From Hydrogenothermaceae bacterium (GTDB lineage Bacteria; Aquificota; Aquificia; Aquificales; Hydrogenothermaceae), in the NCBI GenBank assembly GCA_015519975.1, contig WIAL01000037.1:1-64000 (forward strand): 64,000 bases of DNA, written 5' to 3'. The translations under genes were made by a program, and so were the position numbers. This document shows positions 30,286 to 39,261 of the stretch, one piece after another. The notes below the pieces were generated by a model that saw nothing but the letters and a program-made list of their open reading frames with translations, ran no database searches and had not been told where the DNA came from. Every line of letters starts with the position of its first letter. Position 1 is the first letter of the stretch.

Positions 30286-31548
30286 TTAAATTAAGATATA
30301 AATACCACAAACTATAGTTATAATTACAAATAAAATAAATACATCTTTTTTTAATTTGTTATTTCCAAACATGGCAGCATATATAAATTTGAAAAAGCTG
30401 TTTGAAACTGCTGCTAAGAGTATGCCGTTTACATAAACATCTGTTACTTTTGTAGATAAAGCCAGTTTTGATAAAGATATTGTTATAGCATCAACATCTA
30501 TAACGCCTGAAATGAAACTTGCTAAATAAATGCCTTTATTTCCAAGGTAATAATCTAAAGCTTTTACTGAAACCAAAACAACAGCATAAATAAATGCAAA
30601 CTGAAGTGCTGAAGATATTTCAAAAGGGTTACTTATTTTTAAAATATGTTCTTTTTCTTGTTTTGTAGAAAATTCATTTCTATATCTAATAAATATAAAA
30701 ATTCCATATAAAATAGAGACAATTACTAAAGGGATAGATAAACCTAATACTATATTAGGGTTTATTACGTAACTTAAGAAAATAACCCTAAAATTCATTA
30801 AAGTCCATGCTAAAGCAATTCCAAGAGCCGCAGACGGAGTTATTTGAGGATACTGCCGTGCTTTTTTTGAAAGCTCATAGGTTACAGCAGTGCTTGAAAC
30901 CAAACCTCCAATAAGACCATTTATCCATAAAACATTGCTACCTTTCCATTTTAAAAGTATGTAACCTATAAAATCTAAACTTGATACTATAATTACGACT
31001 TTCCATATATCTTTTATGTTTAAAGCGTTAAATGGACCAAACGTTTTATCAGGAAGTAAAGGATAAATTACTATAGTAATGAGGAAAAATTTTAATATAG
31101 CAAATATATCTTCCTGAGATAGTTTTTTAGCAAAGCTTTCTAAAATAGATTTTAAAGCAAGTAGTAAAGTTATAATTACAGATAAAAAGACAGCTATATA
31201 ATAATATTCGTAATAAACTAGCACTCCTATTAAAAAAGAAAGAATTAAAGAAACCTCTGTAGTTATTCCTATATCTTTTGGATATTCTAAATAAAAATTG
31301 ATTAAAGAAAAAAGTACAATTGCTCCAAGTATAATGAAAAAAATAGGTTGTCCATAATTTTCAGCCAAGAAAGCCGATATACATCCTAAAACAGAAACTA
31401 ATGGGAAAGTTCTTATGCCTGCAAATGCTTCTGATTTAGCTTTATGTTCTCTTTCAAGGCCTATAATTAAACCAAGTATTAAAGATAGAACTATCTTTAT
31501 TAAAAGTTTTAATGACTCATCATTTATATTTATATCATTAAATGTCAT
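30286..31548 (-). CDS. MgtC/SapB-DUF4010 family membrane protein
   Basis: A 420-residue polytopic membrane protein. The N-terminal ~130 residues are a MgtC-like domain (LGLIIGLEREHKAKSEAFAGIRTFPLVS). The rest is a DUF4010-type domain with about eight further helices, including NGLIGGLVSSTAVTYELSKKA and SGVIDVDAITISLSKLA. Roles in divalent cation homeostasis are proposed for MgtC; the fused family is uncharacterised. It overlaps the RusA-like gene upstream by 11 bp. Confidence 0.85.
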   Translation of the reverse strand: MTFNDININDESLKLLIKIVLSLILGLIIGLEREHKAKSEAFAGIRTFPLVSVLGCISAFLAENYGQPIFFIILGAIVLFSLINFYLEYPKDIGITTEVSLILSFLIGVLVYYEYYYIAVFLSVIITLLLALKSILESFAKKLSQEDIFAILKFFLITIVIYPLLPDKTFGPFNALNIKDIWKVVIIVSSLDFIGYILLKWKGSNVLWINGLIGGLVSSTAVTYELSKKARQYPQITPSAALGIALAWTLMNFRVIFLSYVINPNIVLGLSIPLVIVSILYGIFIFIRYRNEFSTKQEKEHILKISNPFEISSALQFAFIYAVVLVSVKALDYYLGNKGIYLASFISGVIDVDAITISLSKLALSTKVTDVYVNGILLAAVSNSFFKFIYAAMFGNNKLKKDVFILFVIITIVCGIYILI

Positions 31549-31960
31549 TTAAACTTTCCTTGTAGTTTTTTAAATCATTAATAATGTTATTAAAATTTTT
31601 TATACTTCTGTATTTTTTTATATCAATAATTATACCTTCCTCTTTAGGAATTATAATTTTTTCCAGATGCTGTTTAAATATTAAATTATCATCTTCAATA
31701 ATGTCTGCATATACTAAACAGTCACCTAATGTTTTCATTATATTATCTAAATCTCTTCTTCTTTTATTTGGAAGAATAAAGAGTATCTTTACTTCCACAG
31801 GTTCCTTAAATGTATATCTTTTCTCTTTTTGCTGAAGCTGAAGTTCCCAAATTGCCCTGTTAATTTTTAGACTTACATCGTTAGGAATTACATATCTTTT
31901 TGATTTTATTTTTACCCTATTTGCTTTAGATGGTGGAATAAAGGATAAAAAAAACTTCAA
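31538..31960 (-). CDS. RusA-like Holliday junction resolvase family protein
   Basis: A 140-residue protein with the RusA core: VEVKILFILPNKRRRDLDNIMKTL, then CLVYADIIEDDNLI. The DLDN and DD acidic residues match the metal-binding set of RusA. The family is often phage-borne, but no phage gene is near, so it may be a resident or domesticated copy. It is transcribed with the MgtC/DUF4010 gene. Confidence 0.75.
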   Translation of the reverse strand: MKFFLSFIPPSKANRVKIKSKRYVIPNDVSLKINRAIWELQLQQKEKRYTFKEPVEVKILFILPNKRRRDLDNIMKTLGDCLVYADIIEDDNLIFKQHLEKIIIPKEEGIIIDIKKYRSIKNFNNIINDLKNYKESLNDI

Positions 31961-32035
31961 TTAAACCTCTTGCTTTTTAAAATTTTTTGTGTCTATAAAT
32001 GTTAATACAGTTTTAATAAACATTAAAGTTAGTTG

Positions 32036-32064
32036 TTGTTAACTGGATTTTAATATTGTATATT
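32036..32064 (+). promoter_or_regulatory. Putative promoter of the sulfur-gene run
   Basis: TTGTTA (32036-32041) and TATATT (32059-32064) with a 17-bp spacer, giving a ~150-base leader before the secreted rhodanese gene. The intergenic stretch 31961-32217 otherwise holds only AT-rich sequence and a weak upstream reading frame (32085-32231) that I do not call as a gene. Confidence 0.4.
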
Positions 32065-32217
32065 TAAAAAATTAGGATATTGTTATGAACTTATTTAGCT
32101 ATCAAAACAACTTTATATATAAGGAAAACAAAAAAGGATTTCTTTTTTACAAACAAACTAAACAAACAAAGTCTATCTATCTAAACTTAAATAAAAATTC
32201 TTCAAGGAGGTATTTCT

Positions 32218-33213
32218 ATGAGAACATTTAAAAAAGTTTCTCTTGCAGCAGCAGGTCTTTTAGCACTTACTGGAGCAGCTTTAGCTAAAAATGCTCCGGC
32301 AAATCCAGATATGCTTATATGGGTAGATGATGCAAAAAAAGTTTTTGATGCAAAAGGTGCAATTTTCGTAAGCGGTGATTCTGATAAAAAATTTAAAGAA
32401 GGACATATTCCTGGATCTGCTCATGCATTTGGACACGACCTTCACCTTTTAAAAGATATTAAAGAATGTAAAGGTCTTCCTATGTGTATTCCAAGAGCTG
32501 AAAAGTTCATTGGAAGCTTAGGAATAGACAACAATACTAAAGTAATTGCTTATGATGATGGTAGAGGACCTAACGCATCAGCTGTTTGGTATTTCCTATG
32601 GCTTTATGGAATTGATGGTTTAAATGGTCAAAACAGAATGTTAGATGGTGGATTTGTAACTTGGCAGAAAAAAGGGTACCCAGTAGAAACAGGGGAAGGA
32701 AGCAAACCTGCACCAAAAACATTTAAAGCAAAAGTTAACTGGGATATCTTAGCTACAAAAGATGAAGTTTTAAAAGCTGTAGAAGATATCAAGAAAAATG
32801 GTAAAGATTCTAAATACTTTATTCTCGATGCAAGAAGATTCCAAGAGTATGTTGGAAAAACTTTACTTGAGGCTTTATATGAACCTGGAAAACACGAACA
32901 GGTTAAAAGAGGTGGTCACATACCAGGTGCGGTATTCTTCGAATGGAAAAAAGTAGCAGGAAACCCAAATGGAAAACCAGGAAAACACATATTCAAATCA
33001 GTTAAAAAGTTAAAGAAAGTGTTCTACAAAAAACTCAAGAAAAAAGGATTTAATCCAGATACAGATACACTTATCACATACTGTCACGTAGGTACAGGAA
33101 GAGGTTCATTTATTTTTGCTGCAGCTAAATACATAGGAATTCCTAAAGCAAAAGTTTATATTGGTTCTTGGGATGAATGGGGTAACGACCCATCTTTACC
33201 AGTTGCAAAATAA
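32218..33213 (+). CDS. Secreted tandem-rhodanese sulfurtransferase
   Basis: A 331-residue protein with a signal peptide (cleavage near ALA-K24) and two rhodanese domains. The C-terminal domain has the active-site loop TYCHVGTGRGSF with catalytic C289. The N-terminal domain has YDDGRGPNAS in the same position and no Cys, so it is structural, as in thiosulfate:cyanide sulfurtransferases. A second unusual feature is the paired C84/C90 region in the first domain. It acts in the periplasm, moving sulfane sulfur from thiosulfate or polysulfide. An AAGGAGG site and strong terminator frame it. Confidence 0.92.
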   Translation: MRTFKKVSLAAAGLLALTGAALAKNAPANPDMLIWVDDAKKVFDAKGAIFVSGDSDKKFKEGHIPGSAHAFGHDLHLLKDIKECKGLPMCIPRAEKFIGSLGIDNNTKVIAYDDGRGPNASAVWYFLWLYGIDGLNGQNRMLDGGFVTWQKKGYPVETGEGSKPAPKTFKAKVNWDILATKDEVLKAVEDIKKNGKDSKYFILDARRFQEYVGKTLLEALYEPGKHEQVKRGGHIPGAVFFEWKKVAGNPNGKPGKHIFKSVKKLKKVFYKKLKKKGFNPDTDTLITYCHVGTGRGSFIFAAAKYIGIPKAKVYIGSWDEWGNDPSLPVAK

Positions 33214-33220
33214 TTTAGCA

Positions 33221-33247
33221 AAGGGACTTTAAAAGTCCCTTTTTTAA
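33221..33247 (+). terminator. Terminator after the secreted rhodanese gene
   Basis: AAGGGACTTT (33221-33230) pairs with AAAGTCCCTT (33232-33241), followed by TTTTT. The YeeE gene starts 22 bp beyond, so this may be partial read-through attenuation. Confidence 0.75.
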
Positions 33248-33268
33248 TTTTATAGGAGGTTTATAGCT

Positions 33269-34387
33269 ATGGAAAATATGAGTCACCTTATTATGGGATT
33301 AATTACAGGTGCTCTTTTTGGTATAGTTCTTCATAAAGTTGGTGCTATCAGATACTCTAGAGTTGAAGGGATGCTTCTCCTCAGAGATTTAAAAATTATG
33401 AAGTTTGCATTTACTGGAATTGCTACAGCTTCTATTATTTACGGACTTGTGGATATTTTTGGGCTTCAAGAATCTACAAATATAATTCCTAGAATAATGC
33501 CATTTATGGGAATAGCCCACCTTGTTGGTGGATTTTTATTTGGTATTTCTATGGGCGCAGCTGGTTTTTGTCCTGGTACTTGTGTTGCAAGGGTTGGAGC
33601 TGGAAAATTTGTAGCTATTGGTGGAGTGATTGGTTTAATTTTAGGAATTCTTTTATACAGTGCAACTAAACCTGCACTTGTTGAAGCTGGCATTCTTGGA
33701 ATGAAAGAAAAGTTAACTTTATATGGAGTTTTAGGACTTCCTTACGGCGTGGTTGCTGTAGCTTGGGGAGTATTATTTATGATTTTTGCCTTGGTTGCTG
33801 ACTGGTTAGACCCTGCTAAAAAATACGAAGAAGGAAAACCTTTCTTATCAATAAAAGAAGAATGGCACTGGCTTCCTTCAGGAGTTGCTGCAGGACTTAT
33901 TATTACGTGGGCCACAGCTCAAGGAGAATACTTAGGATTTTCAGGGGCAACTTTAGCACTTGTAGGATGGATAGCAAATGCTTTAGGTCATCCTCTTGAT
34001 GTTGTTCCAAGAATTACAGAAGGAATCATATGGCATGCAGGTTTAATACTTGGTGTGCTTCCAGGTGCATTTTTAAGTGCTATTATTTCAAGAACATTTA
34101 AATTTGATGTTGTTCCACCACCATTTGCTGAAGTTGTTACTTCAGTTCCTTGGGTAAGAATTATACTTGTCTTCTTTGCTGGTATCGGGCTTGCATATGG
34201 AGCAATGGTTGGCGGAGGATGTACAACAGGTGCATTTATTTCTGCATATCCGACACTGTCTATAGGTTCTATGGCACAGTCAGGTACATATTTTATAGTT
34301 GGGGTACTTACTGCAAATCTTATTTACTTTGGTAGATGGAGTAGATTTATGGAAACTAAAGCTAAAGCTGATGAAGTTTATGACTAA
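33269..34387 (+). CDS. YeeE/YedE family thiosulfate/sulfur-compound transporter
   Basis: A 372-residue polytopic membrane protein with two homologous halves. Each half carries a family Cys motif: GFCPGTCVARVGAGK in the first and VGGGCTTGAFISA in the second. These Cys-Gly loops line the pathway in TsuA-type thiosulfate importers. Position between two rhodanese-type genes supports sulfane-sulfur transport. It may feed cytoplasmic sulfurtransferases; substrate not proven. Confidence 0.85.
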   Translation: MENMSHLIMGLITGALFGIVLHKVGAIRYSRVEGMLLLRDLKIMKFAFTGIATASIIYGLVDIFGLQESTNIIPRIMPFMGIAHLVGGFLFGISMGAAGFCPGTCVARVGAGKFVAIGGVIGLILGILLYSATKPALVEAGILGMKEKLTLYGVLGLPYGVVAVAWGVLFMIFALVADWLDPAKKYEEGKPFLSIKEEWHWLPSGVAAGLIITWATAQGEYLGFSGATLALVGWIANALGHPLDVVPRITEGIIWHAGLILGVLPGAFLSAIISRTFKFDVVPPPFAEVVTSVPWVRIILVFFAGIGLAYGAMVGGGCTTGAFISAYPTLSIGSMAQSGTYFIVGVLTANLIYFGRWSRFMETKAKADEVYD

Positions 34388-34400
34388 GGGGGTTAGATAA

Positions 34401-34532
34401 ATGAGTATGATTGAAAGATTTTTATACTGGACAGCAATTGTAGTTTTAATTATTGCTTTAGTAGGTATAAAAGGAAATATTTCAAAACTTGAACAGCAGG
34501 TATCACAAGCATCAGCACAGGTGGAGGAATAA
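34401..34532 (+). CDS. Small single-helix membrane protein (43 aa)
   Basis: Starts MSMIERFLYWTAIVVL, with one transmembrane helix and then a short coiled tail (GNISKLEQQVSQASAQVEE). A GGGGGTT ribosome site precedes the ATG, and the gene lies between the YeeE and rhodanese-like genes with 13 and 3 bp gaps, so it belongs to the operon. The size and shape suggest an accessory or anchoring peptide. No known family recognised. Confidence 0.6.
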   Translation: MSMIERFLYWTAIVVLIIALVGIKGNISKLEQQVSQASAQVEE

Positions 34533-34535
34533 ACA

Positions 34536-35036
34536 ATGAATCCAAAAATAGAAAGAGCTATTTATATTGGTATTATTTTAGTACTTGCAGTACTTGTTTT
34601 AAGTTTTGGTAAAAAACAAATAGAACTTCAAGAAAGTTTACCTCTAACAGTAGATCAGCTTTACAAAAAATTACAAAATCCTAAAATTAACTTACAAATA
34701 ATTGATGTACGACCTTATGAACCTACCGAAGAAGAAGAGGACGAAGCAGAAGATTACGACTTTTATACACTTGCTCATATTCCAGGTGCAATACCTATGC
34801 CTGATTGTGATGAGTCTAAAACACCTAAAGAAGCGCTGGATCATATTAACTACTATTTACCAACAGTGATAATCTCTAAACATGGTGATCCTAAGATTTT
34901 CCAAAAATGTGCTAAAAAATTTAAAATTGTTCAGAATGTAAAAGGTGGAATGGAAGCATGGCTTGATGCAGGCTATCCTACTGAAGAAGATGAGTATACT
35001 CCTCCAGCAGCTGGTGGAGGCGGCGGATGTCTATAA
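34536..35036 (+). CDS. Membrane-anchored rhodanese-like protein with a C-terminal Gly5-Cys-Leu tail
   Basis: A 166-residue protein: an N-terminal membrane anchor (residues ~8-24), then a rhodanese fold (LQIIDVRPYEP; LAHIPGAIPMP; VKGGMEAWLDAGYP). The place of the catalytic Cys loop reads VIISKHGDP, with no Cys, so it should not be a normal sulfurtransferase. The protein ends TPPAAGGGGGCL with C165 second from last, recalling the Cys swinging arm (GGCGG) of the sulfur carrier SoxY. I infer it may carry a sulfur atom. The acidic insert EEEEDEAEDYD is also unusual. Confidence 0.8.
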   Translation: MNPKIERAIYIGIILVLAVLVLSFGKKQIELQESLPLTVDQLYKKLQNPKINLQIIDVRPYEPTEEEEDEAEDYDFYTLAHIPGAIPMPDCDESKTPKEALDHINYYLPTVIISKHGDPKIFQKCAKKFKIVQNVKGGMEAWLDAGYPTEEDEYTPPAAGGGGGCL

Positions 35037-35044
35037 TAAAAAAT

Positions 35045-35062
35045 GGGGCTCTATGCCCCTTG
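35045..35062 (+). terminator. Hairpin between the rhodanese-like and molybdoenzyme genes
   Basis: GGGGC (35045-35049) and GCCCC (35055-35059) around TCTAT, followed by a weak TTGCTTT tract. It probably gives partial termination. Confidence 0.55.
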
Positions 35063-35124
35063 CTTTCATGCTTATTGTATGATAAGAATATCTTAATAAA
35101 TGCAATTTATAAGGAGGTAAAATA

Positions 35125-38064
35125 ATGGCCTTATCAAGAAGGAATTTCTTAAAAGCTCTAAGTGTTACAGGAGCAGGCCTTACTGTTGGTGGGAATGCTG
35201 CTTTTGCAAAGGATAAAGCCCTTATAGTAGAAGATCCAAGGGCATCATATCCAAACAGCTCTTATACAGAAAATATGTATAGAAAAGAATTTGCTTATAC
35301 GTACGGTCCAAGAAAGGATGATCACGGTACTGCATATCACTGTGTAAACTGTCAGGGTAACTGTGCGTGGGATGTATGGGTAGATAACGGAATTGTTACG
35401 AGGGAAAATCAGGTTGCAAACTATCCGCAAATTAATGCAAAAATACCTGACTTCAACCCAAGAGGATGTAATAAGGGTGTTCAACACTCTCAAGTAATGT
35501 ACGAAAAAGACAGAATACTTTATCCACTCAAAAGAGTTGGAAAAAGAGGGGAAGGAAAGTGGAAAAGAATTACATGGGATGAAGCTATTACTGAAATAGC
35601 TGAAAACATTTATAAAACAATGCTTGAAAAAGGGCCTGAAGGTCTTTACGTACACGTTGGTGCAGGTATGCTTACTGAAGCAAGAGCTGCATCAGGTAAA
35701 AGACTTGGTACTCAGCTTGGAGCACAAAGACCATACATAGCATCTTATGTTGGTGATATGTTCGCAGGTGTTACTGCAGTTTATGGTGAAGGTAACGTAG
35801 GATGTACATGGGATTATTACTATACTGTTAACACACAGGTTTGGTGGGGTATGAACCCTAATACATCAAGGATCCCAGATGCTCACTTTGTATGGGAAGG
35901 AAGATACAATGGTGCAAAGGTTATAGTTATAGCTCCAGAGTTTAACTCTACAGCTATACACGCAGATCTTTGGATACCTATAAAAGCTGGTTATGATGGT
36001 CATCTTGCTATGGCTGTTATTGATGAAATTATCCAGAAAAAAATGTACAAACCAGAATTTGTAAAACACTTTACTGACCTTCCATTCCTTGTAAGACTTG
36101 ACAACAAGAAACTTTTAAGACTTGAAGATATTGATGAAGAGAATCTTCCTGAAGAAATTGATGAAAAAGTTTTTGAGGCATTAAAAGCTAAAGCTGAAGA
36201 AGAAGGTGGTGAGTTTGAACCTGATGCATGTTTCTTTGCATTCAACACAAAATCTAATAAAATTGCTTTAATGCCTGGAACAGAAGGAAACCCTGTAAAA
36301 ACATTAAGACTTCACGATGTAACATGGGACATTGACCCAGCACTAGAGGGTACTTGGGAAGTAACTCTTAAAGATGGTTCAAAAGTTAAAGTTACTACTG
36401 TGTTTGAACTTTTAAAACAAGAAGCAAGAAAGTTCAGGAAGGAAAAAACATGGAAATTAACTGGCGTTCATCCTAAATTAGTTGAAGAACTTGCTAAAGA
36501 TATAGCCCTTCCAAAAGTTGTTCAGCTAACTGTTGGTTTCTCAATTGGTAAGTATTTCAATGGTGTGTTAAACCACAGAGCTATAGCATCAATTCCTGGT
36601 TTAACAGGTAGGCTTGGACCATTTGGTGGTCTTTCAACAGAAAACGAAATGGCTATTTCTGGAATGGGTAAACTTTCTGGATTTGCCGGAAAATACAAAC
36701 AAAGATTTGCATCAGGTTTTGTGAGTGAATTTGTTTACGGAAATCTTCTTGAAGATGCTGAAAAACTTTATGATGATGAAGATGTAAAAAGAGCAACAGG
36801 ACTTTCAAAAGAAGAGTACTTCAAAAGAGTTAAAGAAATACTTGCAAATTTTGGAAACGACGAAAAATGGAAAGAAAACTTACATAAAAAAGATGGTAAA
36901 CCTTATTGGGATACTTTTGAAACAGTACTACTTTTTGCTGACTCAAGATTTAGAAGAAACAAAGGTGCTACATATAAAAAGGCATTCCTCGAAAGAGCTA
37001 AGTTTTTTGCATATGTAGACTTTAGAATGAACTCAACTGCACAGTACGCAGATATAGTTTTACCAGCTAAATCTCACTACGAAGTTTGGGACTTAAGAAC
37101 AAACCCTGGATATCACAGATTTGCAAACCTTGCTCAGCCTCCAGCAAACTTAAAACCAGTTGGGGAATCCAAGTCTGAATGGGAAATCTGTACTTTGATT
37201 GCTGAAAAACTTCAAGAAATAGCACTTAAACATTTTGAAGAGGCTAAGAAAAAAGGTGATCCAAATCCAGAAAGATTTGTTAAAATACCTGATCCAACAC
37301 ACTCAAAAACTGGATACAGAGATCTTGCAAACTTTGTAAAAGAATTTACACAAGACGGAAAAGTGAGAACAGATAAAGATGCTGTTGAATTTGCTCTTGA
37401 ACATGTTGACCAGTTTAAACCAAATACTATTGAATCTATGAGAAAAAGAGGTGGATTCTTAGTACTTAATGAAAAAGCAGGAAAATCATCTCCACTTTAT
37501 CCAGATAAACCTTACAACTCATTTGAAAATAACCTTTACTTATTTGAAAGATTTGAAACCCTTTCAGGAAGACTCACATATTACATAGACCATCCGGTAT
37601 GGATAGAACTTGGGGCAGCAGTACCTACTGCTAAAGATGTAATTAGACCTAAGAGATTCCCATTTGTACTTATGACTCCTCACGCAAGATGGTCAATTCA
37701 CTCAACTTATAAAACTTCTACACTGCTCTTAAGACTTCAAAGAGGAAAACCATACGTAATGATTAATCCTGAAATTGCAGAGAAAAAGGGTATTAAAGAT
37801 GGTGATGAAGTAAGAGTATTTAATGACCTTGGCGACTTCTATGCAATGGCTAAAATCTATCCTTCTGCTCCAAAAGATGCTATTGTTATGGAACACGGAT
37901 GGGAACCTTTAATGTTTAAATTTAACAGAAACCACAACACAGTTGTAGGTGACCTTCTCAACCTCCTAGAGCTTTCAGATGGTTGGGGACATTTAAAATT
38001 CGGCGGTAACTGGGATGGTAACCAGCACGCTTATACAACATCAGTAGATATTGAAAAAGCTTAA
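35125..38064 (+). CDS. Molybdopterin oxidoreductase catalytic subunit, type II DMSO reductase family
   Basis: A 979-residue exported bis-MGD enzyme. The twin-arginine signal SRRNFLKAL is at the N-terminus. The proximal 4Fe-4S ligands follow the type II pattern HxxxCxxxC (H72, C76, C80) plus C115. A probable Mo ligand is D211 in YVGDMFAG; in type II enzymes (NarG, SerA, DdhA, EbdA) an Asp does this. The family motif SRIPDAHF is seen. It is followed by matching beta and gamma subunits. Periplasmic relatives act on nitrate, selenate, chlorate, dimethyl sulfide or ethylbenzene; the substrate is unknown here, and sulfur genes surround it. Confidence 0.9.
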   Translation: MALSRRNFLKALSVTGAGLTVGGNAAFAKDKALIVEDPRASYPNSSYTENMYRKEFAYTYGPRKDDHGTAYHCVNCQGNCAWDVWVDNGIVTRENQVANYPQINAKIPDFNPRGCNKGVQHSQVMYEKDRILYPLKRVGKRGEGKWKRITWDEAITEIAENIYKTMLEKGPEGLYVHVGAGMLTEARAASGKRLGTQLGAQRPYIASYVGDMFAGVTAVYGEGNVGCTWDYYYTVNTQVWWGMNPNTSRIPDAHFVWEGRYNGAKVIVIAPEFNSTAIHADLWIPIKAGYDGHLAMAVIDEIIQKKMYKPEFVKHFTDLPFLVRLDNKKLLRLEDIDEENLPEEIDEKVFEALKAKAEEEGGEFEPDACFFAFNTKSNKIALMPGTEGNPVKTLRLHDVTWDIDPALEGTWEVTLKDGSKVKVTTVFELLKQEARKFRKEKTWKLTGVHPKLVEELAKDIALPKVVQLTVGFSIGKYFNGVLNHRAIASIPGLTGRLGPFGGLSTENEMAISGMGKLSGFAGKYKQRFASGFVSEFVYGNLLEDAEKLYDDEDVKRATGLSKEEYFKRVKEILANFGNDEKWKENLHKKDGKPYWDTFETVLLFADSRFRRNKGATYKKAFLERAKFFAYVDFRMNSTAQYADIVLPAKSHYEVWDLRTNPGYHRFANLAQPPANLKPVGESKSEWEICTLIAEKLQEIALKHFEEAKKKGDPNPERFVKIPDPTHSKTGYRDLANFVKEFTQDGKVRTDKDAVEFALEHVDQFKPNTIESMRKRGGFLVLNEKAGKSSPLYPDKPYNSFENNLYLFERFETLSGRLTYYIDHPVWIELGAAVPTAKDVIRPKRFPFVLMTPHARWSIHSTYKTSTLLLRLQRGKPYVMINPEIAEKKGIKDGDEVRVFNDLGDFYAMAKIYPSAPKDAIVMEHGWEPLMFKFNRNHNTVVGDLLNLLELSDGWGHLKFGGNWDGNQHAYTTSVDIEKA

Positions 38065-38081
38065 TTTAAGGAGGTATTAAA

Positions 38082-39215
38082 ATGTCAAAAAGACAATTAG
38101 CAATGGTAATGGATTTAAATAAATGTATAGGTTGTCAGACATGTACAGTAGCATGTAAAACCCAATGGACAAACAGAAATGGAAGAGAATATATGTACTG
38201 GAATAACGTTGAGACACAGCCAGGAGCTGGATATCCAAGAAACTGGATGGAAGCTGGTGGTGGATTCGATGAAAATGGGAATCTCCAAGACGGTATTATT
38301 CCAGATATGGTTTTAGACTATGGAGTGCCATGGGATTACAATCATGATGAGCTTTTTGGAAATGCCGATACAAACATATTAAGCCCAGATTCAGACCCTG
38401 TTTGGGGTCCTAACTGGGATGAAGACGTTGGTGCTGGAGATTGGCCGAACTCTTACTACTTCTATCTTCCAAGAATTTGTAACCACTGTTCAAATCCAGG
38501 ATGTTTAGCTGCATGTCCAAGAGAAGCTATTTTCAAAAGAGAACAAGACGGTATAGTTCTCGTTGATCTTGATAGATGTCAAGGTTATAGATACTGTATA
38601 GCTGGCTGTCCTTATAAAAAGATATACTTTAACCCTAAACTTTCTAAATCAGAAAAATGTATTTTCTGTTTCCCAAGAATTGAAAGAGGACTTCCACCAG
38701 CATGTGCTCACCAGTGTGTAGGAAGAATTAGATTTGTTGGATTCTTAGACGATGAAGAAGGACAAGTTTATAAACTTGTTCATAAATATAAAGTTGCGTT
38801 ACCTTTAAGACCAGATATGGGAACTCAACCAAACGTTTACTATGTTCCTCCTGTATTATCTCCTCCAACATTTGATGAAAGCGGTGCCCCTGTTGAAGGT
38901 AGTGAAAGAATTCCTATGGAATTTTTAGAGAAGTTATTTGGACCAGAAGTTCACCAAGCTGCAAAAACACTTAAAGAAGAAATGGAAAAGAGAAAGAGAG
39001 GAGAAGAATCGGAATTAATGGATATTCTTATTGCTTACAGCCATAAAGATATGTTCAGACTTGATGAGAACTACTATCAGCAAATAGCAGAGCAGCAAGG
39101 ACTTAAAGGTTCTGAATTCTTTAAAATCGTTGATTACAGATATGTTCAAGGTCCTAATACTGAGAAAGTTAAAGTTGAATCTTATTTTGATGTTAAAGAA
39201 AGCAAAGAGGGGTAA
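38082..39215 (+). CDS. Molybdoenzyme beta subunit, four-cluster ferredoxin (type II family)
   Basis: A 377-residue electron-transfer subunit. Cluster motifs are CIGCQTCTVAC (C15 on), CNHCSNPGCLAAC, CQGYRYCIAGCPYKK and CIFCFPRIERGLPPACAHQC. In the third set the middle Cys is replaced by Tyr, as Trp replaces it in NarH, pointing to one 3Fe-4S and three 4Fe-4S clusters. The VETQPGAGYPRNW stretch matches DdhB, SerB and EbdB. No signal peptide, so it should be co-exported with the alpha subunit. Confidence 0.93.
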   Translation: MSKRQLAMVMDLNKCIGCQTCTVACKTQWTNRNGREYMYWNNVETQPGAGYPRNWMEAGGGFDENGNLQDGIIPDMVLDYGVPWDYNHDELFGNADTNILSPDSDPVWGPNWDEDVGAGDWPNSYYFYLPRICNHCSNPGCLAACPREAIFKREQDGIVLVDLDRCQGYRYCIAGCPYKKIYFNPKLSKSEKCIFCFPRIERGLPPACAHQCVGRIRFVGFLDDEEGQVYKLVHKYKVALPLRPDMGTQPNVYYVPPVLSPPTFDESGAPVEGSERIPMEFLEKLFGPEVHQAAKTLKEEMEKRKRGEESELMDILIAYSHKDMFRLDENYYQQIAEQQGLKGSEFFKIVDYRYVQGPNTEKVKVESYFDVKESKEG

Positions 39216-39223
39216 TGCCCCTC
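39207..39223 (+). promoter_or_regulatory. Intercistronic hairpin over the beta subunit stop codon
   Basis: GAGGGG (39207-39212) pairs with CCCCTC (39218-39223) around the stop codon TAA. No T tract follows, so it looks like an mRNA stability or processing element between beta and gamma subunit genes rather than a terminator. Confidence 0.45.
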
Positions 39224-39261
39224 CTTACCATTTACAAAGACTATAAAAGGAGGAATAGATA

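Noticed and set aside
31538-31960. RusA-like nuclease as evidence of a prophage
   Set aside because: No other phage gene, repeat or composition change surrounds it.
32085-32231. A 48-codon open frame upstream of the secreted rhodanese (starts MNLFSYQNN) overlapping its start
   Set aside because: Composition is Asn/Lys/Phe/Tyr-rich as expected by chance in AT-rich DNA, and the frame covers the rhodanese ribosome site. No family resemblance. It could be a leader peptide, but nothing supports that.
34401-34532. The 43-aa peptide as a C-terminal part of the YeeE protein by frameshift
   Set aside because: The YeeE protein has a complete end and stop, and the small gene has its own ribosome site and start.
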